Shown here: positions 10,980-22,199 of the stretch, in pieces
Layout of the letters: each line of letters starts with the position of its first letter
Numbering within the stretch: position 1 is the stretch's first letter
Translations under genes and position numbers: made by a program
Assembly: GCA_963575745.1 (NCBI GenBank)
Contig: CAUYUJ010012758.1
Span: 162,501 to 226,500 of the forward strand
From: Prorocentrum cordatum
Lineage: Eukaryota > Sar > Dinophyceae > Prorocentrales > Prorocentraceae
Reading direction: 5' to 3'
Length of the DNA: 64,000 nt
Notes under the pieces: model-generated
The model's input: the letters and a program-made list of their open reading frames with translations, nothing else
Told to the model about the DNA's origin: nothing
Databases searched by the model: none

Positions 10980-12137
10980 ATGGCGAATGGCGCTGCTGGA
11001 GGCGCGCGCGGCACCAGCCAGGGTGGCGACCCCTGGACGTGCAATGCGTGTGCAGCTGGCTACAGCAACATGGCGTGGCGCACGGTGCGCAGGCTCTGCC
11101 AGTCGGCGCGGCCGCCGAGGGGCGCAGGCACGATCGGCGACGCCATCGACAAGGCCAAGAAGGTCAAGGCCAAAGGGAAGGCGAAGGCCGTGGCGAAGCG
11201 CGCGCGGTTCGCCTCGGATGGGCCTGGCCCGTCCGCCGCCGCGGCCACGCCGGCGCCGCGGGCGCGGGGCGCGGCCAAGCAGGCGGCCGAGGAGAAGCCC
11301 AGCATCTGCGGCGGCAAGGACGAGGAGGTCCGACTGGCCCTCCTCCGTCACTCTGGCCCCAGGGAGGGCTGGTCGGCGGCCCTGGTCCAGGACTTCGGGG
11401 CACTGGTGCCCGAGGCCGACGTGCCGCCGCCTGCGAAGCCCTTGGCCGAGCTGTCTCTCCAGGCCCTCCTGGCCAGGGAGGCGAAGGTCAAGGGCCAGGT
11501 CGGCCGTGCAGAGGCCATGCTGGCGGCCGTCAAGGAGGAGCAGGAGGCTGTCGCGGCTCGCGTGGCGGAGCAGGAGGGCGTCCTCCAGAAGCGCCGCGAC
11601 CAGCTGGAGGAGGTGGCCGAGGCGGCGCGCGCCTGGAAGCGCGCCGACCTGGCGCAGCACACAGGGCCGTCGCCCATGGAGGCGGGCGAGCCTGAGGAGA
11701 CGGGCAACCTGGGCAAGGCGCTGCTCAAGGGCCTCGAGGGCCTCGAGGCGGAGCGGGAGCGGGTGCTACTGCTCGGGGAAGAGGGTGGCGCCTTGCTCGC
11801 GATGGCCGCGGAGGCCCGCTGCCTCGTGGAGAGGCTCGCCGCCGCCGACGCCCGTGCCCGCGAGGCAGCGGCGGCTGAGCGGGCCCGCGCGGCTGCTGCT
11901 GCCGCCGAGCGGGCCGCCGCCGCGCAGGAGGCCGCTCCCGCGGCCGCTGGCGATGTGGACGGCGCTGCTGGTCCTCCTGGGGACCGCAAGCGCGCCGGCG
12001 ACCTCGGCCCGGGCCCCGAGCTCGACGGGCTCGATGCCTTGTTCGACGAGGTGGGCATGGAGGACGAGCAGCAGCGCGAAGCCTGGCGCGCAGCGCTGGC
12101 CAAGCGCCAGCGAGTGTCAGGCCCAGCCTCGGGGTAG
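10980..12137 (+). CDS. LINE copy 4, ORF1 (zinc-ribbon/coiled-coil protein)
   Basis: A 385-residue ORF1. ATG 10980 is chosen because upstream in-frame sequence is TCC repeat. Residues about 17-40 hold WTCNACA and a second Trp/Arg/Cys segment, a degenerate version of the two-CxxC zinc ribbon in related elements. A Lys-rich basic patch follows (KAKKVKAKGKAKAVAKRARF region). The C-terminal half is a long Ala/Glu/Arg coiled coil (about residues 150-340) with repeated AERARAAAAAAERAAAAQE-like heptads, then an acidic tail ending GLDALFDEVGMEDEQQ. It is presumed to package element RNA. The endonuclease of ORF2 starts within tens of bases of the stop in another frame. The ORF is uninterrupted. Confidence 0.7.
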   Translation: MANGAAGGARGTSQGGDPWTCNACAAGYSNMAWRTVRRLCQSARPPRGAGTIGDAIDKAKKVKAKGKAKAVAKRARFASDGPGPSAAAATPAPRARGAAKQAAEEKPSICGGKDEEVRLALLRHSGPREGWSAALVQDFGALVPEADVPPPAKPLAELSLQALLAREAKVKGQVGRAEAMLAAVKEEQEAVAARVAEQEGVLQKRRDQLEEVAEAARAWKRADLAQHTGPSPMEAGEPEETGNLGKALLKGLEGLEAERERVLLLGEEGGALLAMAAEARCLVERLAAADARAREAAAAERARAAAAAAERAAAAQEAAPAAAGDVDGAAGPPGDRKRAGDLGPGPELDGLDALFDEVGMEDEQQREAWRAALAKRQRVSGPASG

Positions 12138-12139
12138 CC

Positions 12140-15100
12140 GCCCGCAGGCGGCGGACGCGGTGGAGCTGGTGTCGGCCAACACCACCGCGTGGGGCTCGGC
12201 GCAGTCGCTGGTCGAGTGGCTGCACGACGGCGTGGGGCGGCTGCCCGAGGTGCTCTGCCTCCAGGAGCACCGCCTCAAGGGCAAGCAGGCGGTGGCCCGT
12301 GCTGCGGGCTGGATGCAGGCGCGCGGCCTCAGCTGGCACGGCCAGGCTGCGCTGGCGACGGGCCCTGGGCCGCTGGAGAGCTCGGGAGGTGCGGCTGTGG
12401 CCACGCCGCGGCCGTCGGCGGCCGTCGCTGCGCCAGGGCTCCCAGCCCATCGGTTCCAGGCGTGCGAGGTGAACCTGGGATTCAGGGAGCCGTGCCGTGT
12501 CATCTCGTCTTACTTCATCACGAAGATAGGCAGGGCGAAGGAGAACATTGGGCTCCTGGCGGCGCTGCACGAGTACGTGGGGCAGCTGGAGTCGCCGTGG
12601 ATGGTGATGGGCGACTGGAACATGGAGCCTGAGGACGTCCGAGAGTGGGCGCGCAGCGTGGGCGCTGCGCTAGTCGCCCCAGGGGAGCCGACCTGCGGCT
12701 CGAAGGTCTTCGACTTCGCCGTCGTCAGCAAGGTCCTCACGGGCTTCGTGGAGACGGTGGAGGTGCTGCTGCAGGCGCCGACGAGGGACCACGTGCCGCT
12801 GAAGGTGGTGCTCCGTGGCGTTGGGCCAGCGGCGAGGGTGCAGCGGCCGCTTTTCCCTGCTGCTTTCCCGCTGCCGCTGCCGCCGCCAGTAAGGCCAGCG
12901 CCAAACGAGCGCGGTTTCTCGGCCTGGAGTCCAGGCGGCGAGCAGTCGCTCAAGGTTGGCTGCCGAGAGTGGTTCGAGGCGGTGGAGGCCTACCTGATCG
13001 ACCTCCACGAGATCGTGCCGCCCAGCCGCTGGAAAGGGCGCGCAGGCGGGCTGCGCACGCAGAGGGTCAAGATGGAGGTGGCCTGGAAGCAGGACCTCAA
13101 GAGGAGTGTCGGCGCTGCTTGCAGACGCTGGATGTCGTTCGCGGCGGCGTGCCCCCGCTGGCGCGCGCTGCAGGAGGCGGCGCCAGGAGGTCGCTGCGCG
13201 GCGCCGCGGCGCAAGCAGCGCCAGGTGCTGCAGGCGTTCGAGCTCGAGTGGCCAGAGGAAGGCCCGCTCGCAGGGCTGTCGGTCACCCGCGTGGTGGGCC
13301 TGCTCAGCACCCCATCGTGCAAGCTGACTGTGCAGTTCGTCCAGGAGGAGGCGAGGCGGCGCTGGGTGCAGGACAAGCAGCAGAGGGCCGCAGAGTGGCG
13401 CGCCCGGGCCCAGGCTGCGGCCACCGAGAGGGGCGGCTCGGCGGCCTGACGCTTCATCAAGCAGGTCACGGTGCTGCCCACGGTGGTGCACGCGGGCGCA
13501 GACGGTGACGACGGTCCGCGCATGCTTGTAGCAGGCGAGGCCGCAGTGGCTGCGCTGCTGGAGGCGTGGCAGCCTGTCTGGATCAAGCCGTCTCGCGCAG
13601 GCGAGGTGGCGCCCGAGGATTGAGACATCCAGGAGTCGGTGCTGCCGCCGCTGGAGCTCGAGGACCTGGAGCGGGCCCTGGGCACCTACCGCGAGGGGTG
13701 CGGCCTCGGCTGGGATAGGCTCCACCCGAAGCAGCTGCTGCGCCTCCCGCGGTCCTACAGGCAGCGCTTCCTGGAGCTCCTCCAGGCCTGGGAGCGGAGG
13801 CCCACGCGGGAGGCGCTGTGGCAGCTGATAGTGGTGTTCATCCCCAAGGCGACTGGAGGCCAGCGACCGATCGGCCTCACGGCCATCTGGTTGAGGGTCT
13901 GGAGCAGGATGCGGCAGCCGCTGGTGGCCCGCTGGGAGGCCTCGCTGCAGAACCCTGCCTTCTGGGGCACGTCGGAGTGCCCGTGCGAGCGCGCGGGGGC
14001 GGTGCACAACCTCCTGGCGGCCTTCGCTCGCAGCAGGGGCCTCTCGGCGGCCACAGGAGTCACCGACCTGGCGAAGTTCTACGAGCACGTCAGCCATGAG
14101 GAGCTGCGCGTGCAGGCGGTCGCCAGGGGCTTCCCGCTCGCGCTGCTGCGGTGCTACTGCGTGTCGTACTGCACGCAGCGTTGCGTGTCGTGGTGCGGAC
14201 CGGTCTCCAAGCCGTTCGAGGCGAACGGCACCATTGTTGCGGGATGCAGCGGGGCGGTCGGGCTGGCCAAGCTGCTGGTGCACACCCTCTTCGCGAAGAT
14301 CGTGCGCGAGAACCCTGTGGTTCGCCTGCAGAACGTCGTTGACGACGTGCTGCTGCGGGCGGTCGGTGGCGAGGCTCAGGTGGTGCAGCAGCTACCCAGG
14401 GCCATGGCTGCCCTCATAGAGGGCCTCGTCGCCAAGGGGCTGGGCATCTCGGAAGCGAAGACGGGCTACCTGATGAACAGCGAGGACCTGGGCGACGCGC
14501 TGGACGGCTGCTGGGCGCATGGGCCGCTGGCCCGCTGGACAGGCGCCCGCTGCCTCGGCGGCGACGCCACGGACGGGCGCTGGAGGCGCGTGGGCGAGCA
14601 GGACGCGCGGCTCGGCCGCGCGGCGGCGGTCAGTGCGCGGGCGCGCTTGCTGCGCAGTGCTGGTGCGCAGGTGGGCCACATCCAGAGGGGGAGCCCGACT
14701 GCCACCGCCGTCTGGGGCTCCGCGGTGACGGGCCTCGCCTGCGGGAAGCTGCACGGCCTGCGGGTCGCCGCCATGCGCGCGGAGGGCAGGCTGCCCATGG
14801 GCGCCAGCGTTGGCTTGCGGCTGCGGGCGCAGCACGGCGCCGCCTACCGTGACCCCTTCGTGGTGCACGCGGTGGAGGTGGCGCGCTCCTGGGGCATGAC
14901 GCTGGAGGCGGGCCTGCCTAGTGCCGCGGTGGTGCAGGAGTGCTGGCTCGGGGCGCAAGGCCTGCTGGACCTTCGCCGCCCCTGGGGGCAGTGCCGCGAC
15001 CCTGCACAGGCGCGTGCACTGGTGCTGAGGCGGGTCGGATGCGAGATGGTGGCCTACAACGCCGTCATCGATTGGCAGGCGCGGGCTTTCTCGCTGGAGT

Positions 15101-17188
15101 TCTACTCGCCAGGCATGCTGGTGCAGGTGGTGCGCACGTCGGCGTTGCTGGCCTCGGATGTACTCGCGCTGCAGCGGCTGCGCGGGCCTGGCGCCTGGGC
15201 ATGGCCTGTGAACTGGAAGGGGCTGGGGCGCCTCCTTCACGCGAGCCGCCGCCCCGTGGAGCAGGCCTCCGCTGGGGCCGCCCATGGCGCAGGCTGCCAG
15301 GGGCCCGCGCCGCCGCCGCCGCTTTGGCAGGCCCGACACAGGCGCGCGCTCGTGGCGGTCCTCGGCGGCTCCCACTGGCCGCAGGAGCGCCTCTGGAAGG
15401 AGGGCAAGGCGCGCGACGGCCTCTGCCGCCTTTGTGGAGGTCGAGGCACGCTGCGGCACAGGGCCTTCGAGTGCGACGCCTGGCAGCCGCTGCGGCGGGA
15501 CGCGTGCTCGCCCGAGCTGCTGGAGGGGGCACGGCTGGTGGCGCAGCGCGGGGACGCCGCGGCGGAGCTCTTCGCGCGTGCGCTCTGCCCCGACCCTGCC
15601 CTTGCCTTCCCCACGGCGGCAGACGCTGCGCTCGCGGCCCCGCGCTGGTTCGGCGCGCCGCCTGGCTCGAAGCTCGCGGGCAGGGTCTACGTGGACGGCA
15701 GCGCCAGGTTCCCTGCGCTGCGAGGGGCCCGCCGCGCTGGCTGGGCCGTGGTGCAGATCGGCCTCGGCGGGGAGGCCATCGGCGGGATGCACGGCATCGC
15801 CCCGCGAAAGTACGGACCCGAGCAGGAGGCCAGGGACGGCGAGGACTACGCGTTCCACATGCTGGTCCAGTTTTGGCAGGCGTCGGACGACGGCTCGGGC
15901 CTCGAGGTCTTCTGCAACTGTGCGGGCACGGTCGGCCTGGCGCTCTCGCGGGGCAAGGCCCTCGCGCCGCTGCAGGCGCGCCGCCACCTGTGGCAGGAGC
16001 GGTGGGCAGGGCCTGGCCCGCCGGCCACAGTGCGCAAAGTCAAGGCGCACAAGGCGCTCGCCGCGGCGGCCACCTGGGAGGAGGAGCTCATGATCAAAGG
16101 CAACAGGGCAGCCGACCTGTGGGCCAAGCGGGGCGCCGCCCTGTGGCCGATCGACGAGGAGCTGGTCTGGTTCTTCCAGGCGTGCGCCTGGCGCGTGGAG
16201 GAGCTTGGGCGCTGGGTCGGCGAGCTGGCCGCCACCATGGTGGACCACGAGAAGCTGGACTCTGACGGGGTGGTGGGCACGGCCGACCTCGTCTGCGACA
16301 TCCCGCAGGAGGCGCTGGACGCGGCGGAGCTGGCCGACGAGGAGGTGGCTGCGGCGGCGCTCGAGGCCGAGCTCGAGCACGGCCAGGCGCCTGCTGCTGC
16401 TGCTGGGGCCGCTGCGGGCGCGGAGCTCGGCCAGCAGCCCGACGCCGCCGCAGGGGCCGCCGCCGTCGAGCTCGAGGATGCAGCGGCCGCTGCCCCCGAG
16501 CTGCAGGCAGCGGCGGCTGGAGCAGGCGTGACGCGGGAGGCGCGCGGGCACTGCATCGTCGTCTCGCGCCTCGAGAACGGGGACGGGGCCATGGCCTGGT
16601 GCCTGAAATGCGGCTGCCGCTTCTGGAAGAGGTCCCCTCCTGCAGGGACTGGCCTGCTGGGCAGCTGCAAGGGGCGGCCTGCCCCGGGCGAGCGGGCGGC
16701 GGAGGTCACCACCCACCAACCCACCCCAACCCAACCCGAAGGCCCCGATTTGCCCTCCACTTCCAGTGGGGGGGGGTCGGGAAACATAGAAAAAACACGT
16801 GTTGAACCCTTACCCCCCCCAACCCGAAATTCGGGTCTTCGGGTTGGGTTGGGGTGGTCTGGTAGGTAGTCAGGAGGCGAGGCGGCTCCTGATGCGCCTG
16901 CAGGAGCCGAAGAACAAGGCTCGGCTCCTCGCCCCGCAGGCGCCCACGGAGGAGGAGCAGGCGAGGCTCGCGGCGGTGCTCCACGGCGGCGCTGGCGTGG
17001 CAGGCGGCGATGGGGCCCCCGCTGGGGCTGGGCGGCCGCCGCGCTGGGGGCTGCGGCCCGCCGTGGCGGATGCCTGGCAGGCGGCCGCGCTCCACGGCTT
17101 CGCCTCGCCCGCCGCCGCGGCTTGCTGGGCGCGGGCGCGCGTGGCGGCAGGCTGGGAGTCGCCCTTCGGCGACGGTGGCGCGGCGTGA
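12140..17188 (+). pseudogene. LINE copy 4, ORF2 (endonuclease-RT-RNase H), nearly intact
   Basis: One reading frame of a LINE ORF2. Endonuclease: VSANTTAW, CLQEHRLKG, MGDWNMEPED and TRDHVPLKV (12145-12830). RT: motif A GVTDLAKFYEHV (D at 14065), motif B GTIVAGCSGA, motif C NVVDDVL (14341-14346). CCHC-like knuckle CRLCGGRGTLRHRAFEC (about 15424-15474). RNase H: YVDGSA, EDYAF, then CNCAGTV where the expected aspartate is Asn (15916-15918), KVKAHK and GNRAADLWAK. C-terminal Cys block AWCLKCGCRFW. Only two in-frame TGA codons break it (13447-13449 and 13621-13623), each where a Trp codon would fit, plus a 167-bp insertion (16706-16872). After the insertion the frame resumes to the stop at 17186. 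No clear in-frame ATG precedes the endonuclease, so the start is uncertain. Confidence 0.85.
16706..16872. mobile_element. foldback MITE inserted in LINE copy 4
   Basis: A 167-bp element with imperfect terminal inverted repeats of about 45 bp. The left end begins TCACCACCCACC and the right end, reverse-complemented, TGACTACCTACC; both continue into CACCCCAACCCAACCCGAAG. It is flanked by GGAGG on both sides (16701-16705 and 16873-16877), a likely 5-bp target-site duplication. Removing the element and one GGAGG (172 bp) restores the reading frame of the LINE C-terminus exactly, which supports a recent insertion. No coding capacity, so non-autonomous. Confidence 0.8.
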
Positions 17189-17264
17189 CCGCCGCTTCGA
17201 CGGCACCTGGTTTAGTCCGCGGGCAGGGCGCCAGGGGGCCGAACAGAAAAATTGCCCAAAATGG

Positions 17265-17465
17265 CCCCCTCCTCCTCCTCCTTCTCCTGCTCCTCCTGCT
17301 CCTCATCCTCCTCCTCCTCCTCCTCCTCCTGCTCCTCCTGCTCCTGCTCCTCCTCCTCCTCCTCCTCCTCCTCCTCCTCCTCCTCCTCCTCCTCCTCCTC
17401 CTCCTCTTCCTGTTCCTCCTCCTCCTCCTCCTCCTCCTCCTCATCCCCCTCCTCCCCCTCTTATT
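17265..17465. repeat. (TCC)n tract at the 3' end of LINE copy 4
   Basis: About 200 bp of TCC/CTC repeat starting about 75 bp after the ORF2 stop, after an A-rich stretch (GAAAAATTGCCCAAAATGG). LINE copy 2 has the same order: a CAGGGCGCC block, an A-run, then CTC repeats. Confidence 0.9.
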
Positions 17466-17586
17466 ACTCCAGTACTTGTCCTTATACATAAGTTCTCCCT
17501 GTCGCACCCCGAGGCCAGTTTTTAGTGCGGGCCGGGCGTTTTGCTTCAGACTTCCTCACAATGAATGACCCTGAAGCTTAAAATGG

Positions 17587-17937
17587 CAACAGCTTCACAG
17601 ATGGAGGGCGGGTCGTTTTCAAAATGTGACTCTCGCCTTATCACCGCGCACATTCGCTTTAAACATTTGCAACAGCTTTACGGATTGAGGGCGACTGGTT
17701 TTCAAAATAGGGTTCTCGCCTTAGCGCCGCGACATTTGTTTTGGAAATTTTCCAGAGTTGCACGGATTGAGGGCGGCCGGTATTCAAACGGTGATTTTCG
17801 CTTTAGCACCGCGCACATATGTTTTATATAAACATCTGCAACAGCTTCACGGATTGAGGGCTTTTCTTTTTCAAAAGTGCGCGTTCGCTTTGACACCGCG
17901 CGCATTTGTTTCTAACATCTGCAACAGGTTCACGGAT
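17587..17937. repeat. 83-bp tandem repeat, about 4.3 copies
   Basis: Units start near 17587, 17670, 17752, 17839 and 17922 with a CAACAGCTTCACGGATTGAG-like start and share a CACCGCGCACATTTG-like middle. Identity between units is moderate, with small indels. The array is AT-richer than its surroundings and has no coding signal. The following 300 bp (17938-18254) contains nothing recognised. Confidence 0.85.
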
Positions 17938-18254
17938 GTTCATGATCAGCGTACAAGAACTGTGTTTTAAAAGGATTCCAGATTGTGAGGGTGCAACATT
18001 TACATTGCTGAAGTTACAGGAATGGCGTTTGGGCACGAGTAAGGATCGTCAAGACGCAACACTCAAGTTGACCCGTGGCGTTGGAATCCCGAGAACAATG
18101 TTTTGGCATGCTTCAGGGTCTTCAAGCGGATGTCTTCCAACGAGGCAGTTCCCTCAGTGGAAATGACCCGTTGTAGATTGTAGGGGCCTATGAAGAGAAA
18201 GCTTGGAGCGAAGGTGTGTTCCAACATCGTTGATGATTATTTGGTGTACACTGG

Positions 18255-18417
18255 TCCTCCTCCTCCTCCTCCTCCTCCTCCTCCTCCTCCTCCTCCTCCT
18301 CCTCCTCCTCCTCCTCCTCCTCCTCCTCCTCCTCCTCCTCCTCCTCCTCCTCCTCCTCCTCCTCCTCCTCCTCCTCCTCCTCCTCCTCCTCCTCCTCCTC
18401 CTCCTCCTCCATCCTCC
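18255..18417. repeat. (CCT)n microsatellite
   Basis: An almost perfect trinucleotide repeat of about 160 bp. It encodes poly-Pro or poly-Leu forward and poly-Glu in reverse; no gene is inferred. Confidence 0.95.
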
Positions 18418-18419
18418 TC

Positions 18420-19380
18420 ATCCTACGTCAGAGGCCTCCCACATGTGGTCCGAGCAGATCGGGTCGGAGGATCGTGCCGCACCGGCAAAGTCGGCGGTGC
18501 ATCGGCGACATCGGCGTGGAGAAAATCGGGCTGCAAATCGAGCCTCATCGCCGATGCATCGCCGATGAAGCGCGATCCCCCGATCCCCATCCACTCGGAC
18601 CCCACTTCAAAGGCCTGGATCCCCATCGTCGCCGTCCTCCCCAGACCTCCGACGTTGTGTTTTTTTTCACGACGGGGGCCCCCCGAAGGCCATAGGTGTG
18701 GGCACTCTCTCCAGGACCGGCTTCTCATCCCGAGCCGTGTTTTGACCGCCTGGGGTCCAGCGAGGGCCTCCCAGAGACAGAAAGTTCACAACAGAACAAG
18801 TTCTTCGTGATTCTTGCACAGCCAGGAGTGGTCTGGCCTTCGAGTCATAACTCAGGTCTCTGGCGGGGGGACGATTCGGGCATCCTCGGAAGGTCCTCGG
18901 CGAGGCACAGCTGCTGGAAAGCACCCAGAGGCTAGAAAGCGGATGGGCATGTGCGAGAACATCAGATAAGGCCTACCGTCGTCAGTCGTTCGCAACGAGG
19001 GAAGGTCTGGTGGGGACTCCTCATCTGGAGCGTCCTCCTCCTTCTTATCCAGCTTTTCCTCGTACTCCTCCCCCCCCTCCAGCCGATGTAGCCTCGATAT
19101 GTTGGAGTTCAGCTACGCGTGCCAGTGCTCATGCGAGTGTGTGCTGGATCAGCGGTCGGTTTGGGTGGTGTTCTGGTCAGAGCGTGGCAGACGGCCGCAG
19201 ACAGCGCGAGCCAGGAGTCCAGGTAGTTCTGCTCGTCGGGACACCCTCAGGACTCACATAGGCTCCCCCAGCGGGTGCCACCACCACATCCAGATCTCAG
19301 GGGGGCCCGCCCGCTCGCAAGGCGAGCTCTCCGGAGGAGGCCGCCCTCTTCCTGCGGCTGCTCGCGCGCTCCAGGCCCGT
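18420..19380. other. no gene recognised; ATCGCCGAT-rich repeat segment
   Basis: 18470-18620 is rich in GCATCGCCGATG-type palindromes and resembles the pair of repeats at 34757-34905 and 35338-35485. The rest (18620-19380) shows no protein motif, tandem array or RNA gene that I can support. Confidence 0.5.
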
Positions 19381-19617
19381 CGGCGGATGAGGACGAGGAC
19401 AGGCAGGAGAACGAGAACGAGTGCAGGGACGAGGGCGAGGACGACCACGAGGAGAGGAGGAAGAGGAGGAGGGGAGGACGACGAGGAGGAGGACGAGGAC
19501 GAGGAGGGCGAGGACGAGGACGAGGAGTGGAGGAAGAGGAGGAGGACGACGAAGAGGAGGACGAGGGCGAAGACGAGAACGAGGATCAGGACAAGAACGA
19601 GGAGGACGAGGGCGCTG
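19380..19617. repeat. (GAGGAC)n purine-rich tract
   Basis: A degenerate GAG/GAC repeat translating to poly-Glu/Asp. It forms the left border of LINE copy 5. Confidence 0.85.
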
Positions 19618-21590
19618 GCATGCTCCTGCACGTGCGTAGGGCGGGTGTGAGCGGGCGGGATTGGTTACTTCTCGACGACATCCTGGCGCAGGACACGCAG
19701 GTCTTGGCACTCCACGGCTTGCTGTCGGAGGTGTTCGTGCTCGCCTGCGGCACCGCCCAGGGGCGCAGTTTCAGCGTTCCGGCGTTTAACGCGCTGCTGC
19801 GGTCCTTGAAGGACGACTTGACGGAGGCCGTTCTTGTAGGGTGCAGGGCGTGTCTGCCAGAGTGGGCACGGGACGCGCTCGTGGAAGCTCAGCAGGTCTG
19901 CGCGGCGCAGTCGTTGAATGGCCCTCCGGCGCGGGAGGCCGACCTGCGGACGCGCATCGACGTCGCAGCCGCGGGGCGGTCGAAGTGCGAGGCCGTGACG
20001 CAGTTTGCTACCTTATCGTGCCCAGCGGACCAGGCGGCCTTGGTTGAGCTCGGCGGTACGCACGAGCTGGGCCCGCTACAGTACATTGAAGACGCCGTGA
20101 TGCCTTGCCCGTCCGCGGGCGGGATCATGGCAGTTCTGAACCAGTCAAGGCGGTCCGCACCCGTGCGGTACGCCCTCTGGGAGAAGGCGGCCTTCAATTT
20201 CGGGCCAGGCAAGTCAGAGTGCATGGCAATCAGTGGGAGCCCGGCGCTCCACACAGAGGGCCAGGGGGTCCACGAGGTGATTTTGCCTCGCGTTCGTGGG
20301 GATCAATGTGGACTCCGACCTCACGTTCGTGGCGTACTCGTGGGAGGTGCTGGCTAAAAGCAGGGCGGCGTTTGAGGAGTTCTTCCAAGCGTGCGATGCA
20401 GGGGGGTCCCCACCCCTTGTCGTGGCCGCGCAGGTCCCGCTGCGCGTGGAGCCGGGTGTGTTGCATGGCGCAGCTACGTTGGTAGGAGTCGAGGGCATTG
20501 AGACTGACCTCAACCCGCTCCAGTACCACTGGGCGCGAATTATTTTAGGTTGTAGGGGGGTCTTAGGCTGAAGTGGGCGCTGTGCCAGGCGCAGTGCGGT
20601 TGGGAGCTCCGCCTCGGGACACGCATGTTGGAACAGGCGTTCGTGGCGCGCTTGCGATTGTGGGTCCTGCCGCAAGGGTACCCGGCAACGCTCCTGCGGG
20701 AAGCTGCGCGGAGCTCGACCGCGCACACGTGGTGGCAGTTGGTGGGCCAGCGGATGGCCGACCTGCCGGGGGCCGACTGCCAGACACTTTGGAGGTGGAG
20801 GAGCTGATGGGGGCTGCGGAGGCCGCCGCCGCATCCGCCGACGAGCGCAAGGCGGTGCTGGGGCGGTATCGATGGAGGGTGGTGCGGCCGGCGTTGCGGT
20901 TATACGACCGTGTTGCTTTCGACTCGGCCGCGGACAGGTGCATCCCGTCGCTGGGCGTGACGTTCCGCGAGCTCCAGCCGGTCACGCAGCCGCAGTCGCG
21001 GGCAGAGTTGGCCATAGAGGTCGCCCACCTTGTGTACCGCATGTGGGCGGCGTGCCGCTTCACAGGCCGCTGGCCTCTGCAGGTGGTTGGGGGGCCGACA
21101 TGCCGTGGGAGCTGGAGAGGTGCATGGCTTGCGAGAGCGAGCGGGCAGCCGTCTCCCATGCCTTGTGCGCGTGTGAGGGCGCCCTCACGTTGTTCTGCGA
21201 GCTGGAAACGGTTGTCAGCGCGATACCGCGCGGGTCGCAGGTGGAGCTGATGAGGGCGTTGCTCCGGCCAGGCCATGGGGCCGCGCACGTGCAATGTGTG
21301 GGGCGTGCCCTGCTGAGCAGCATGGGGCGCAAGGCGCTTTTTTTTGCGAAGTGGGGGAGGTTTATCTGTGGGTGCTGCTGCTGGGTAGGGGTCAGAGGTG
21401 GAACAGTAGCTGCTGGGGGTCGGTTGTCGCTGCGTGGGGACGGGTGTCAGGGCGATGCCTTGCCAACCAGCCAGTCAGCGTCACCGGCCACCCATTTACT
21501 TGTTCTGCGGATTTGGGCATACGTTTCCTATGCGCGGGTGCGCACTTATTTGAAAGCATACAGGCGGCAGCGTGTTCAGTTATTGTGAAG
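19618..21590 (+). pseudogene. LINE copy 5, RT fragment of a second LINE family
   Basis: This fragment starts before RT motif B: LLLDDILAQD, then HGLLSEVF and a motif B-like GTAQGRSFSVPAFNALL (about 19740-19800). Motif C reads YIEDAV (20082-20099), so the first catalytic aspartate is replaced by Glu. Downstream, over at least three frames, come LGINVDSDLTF-like (about 20300), VPLRVEPGVLHGA and LNPLQYHWARIILG (20440-20550), and a C-terminal knuckle CMACESERAAVSHALCAC (about 21124-21177). Motif order and the QGR signature distinguish it from copies 2-4. The motif A region is lost at the GAG-rich border. Not functional. Confidence 0.65.
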
Positions 21591-21599
21591 GCCTGACGG

Positions 21600-22170
21600 C
21601 CGGCGCCGCCGATCCTGAAAGACATCGACGTCGACCAGGAGGGGCAGGAGGAGGAGAAGGAGGAGGAGGGAGGAGGAGGCGGAGATAAAGAGGAGGAGGA
21701 GGAGGACAAGGAGGACAAGGAGGAGAAGGAGGAGGAAAAGGACTCCCCCCTGGGACCCCCCCAATCTGGGGACGAGGACCGGAGGAGGACCGGAGGAGGA
21801 CCAGCGTGGGAGAGGGGAGGGGATGGAGAGGAGGACCCCCAGGGACGGATGCTTATCTGATTCCCCTCCCCCCCCTGGGACCCCCCACCTGGGGAGGAGG
21901 ACCCGAGGAAGGCCGGCACGCCGGGAAAGGACCAGCGTGGGAGAGGTGGACCCCCAGAGGCGATGCGAATCTGAACCCCCCTCTCCCACCGGGACCCCCC
22001 CCCGCCGGGGAAGGGACAAGGGAAGGGGCTTCCTTTTGACGTAATGAGGACGTGGATGGAATTCCCTCAAGCTGCGAACCCGTTCCCCCAACGAGGAAGG
22101 GTGTTTCTCTCTCTCTCTCTCTTTCTCTCTTTTTTTCTCTCTCTCTCTCTCTCTCTCTCTTTCCCCCCCC
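21600..22170. repeat. GGA-rich tract, GC-rich tandem repeat and (CT)n
   Basis: 21630-21760 is AGGAGG-rich. 21740-22030 holds about three imperfect units sharing GGACCAGCGTGGGAGAG and a CCTGGGACCCCCC-type block. 22107-22161 is (CT)n with a T-run. No gene. Confidence 0.8.
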
Positions 22171-22199
22171 CGACGGGTGAGGAGAATGAGAAGGAGGGG

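Noticed and set aside
14392-16734. 780-residue minus-strand ORF
   Set aside because: Antisense shadow of the GC-rich LINE ORF2; no motif of its own.
15846-17507. 553-residue minus-strand ORF
   Set aside because: Arg-rich translation of the GGA tract followed by the shadow of the LINE C-terminus.
17587-17937. CRISPR array
   Set aside because: The units are a contiguous 83-bp tandem repeat without a constant repeat and unique spacers; the eukaryotic context also argues against it.
18188-18568. Poly-Pro, poly-Leu and poly-Glu ORFs
   Set aside because: All are frames of one (CCT)n tract.
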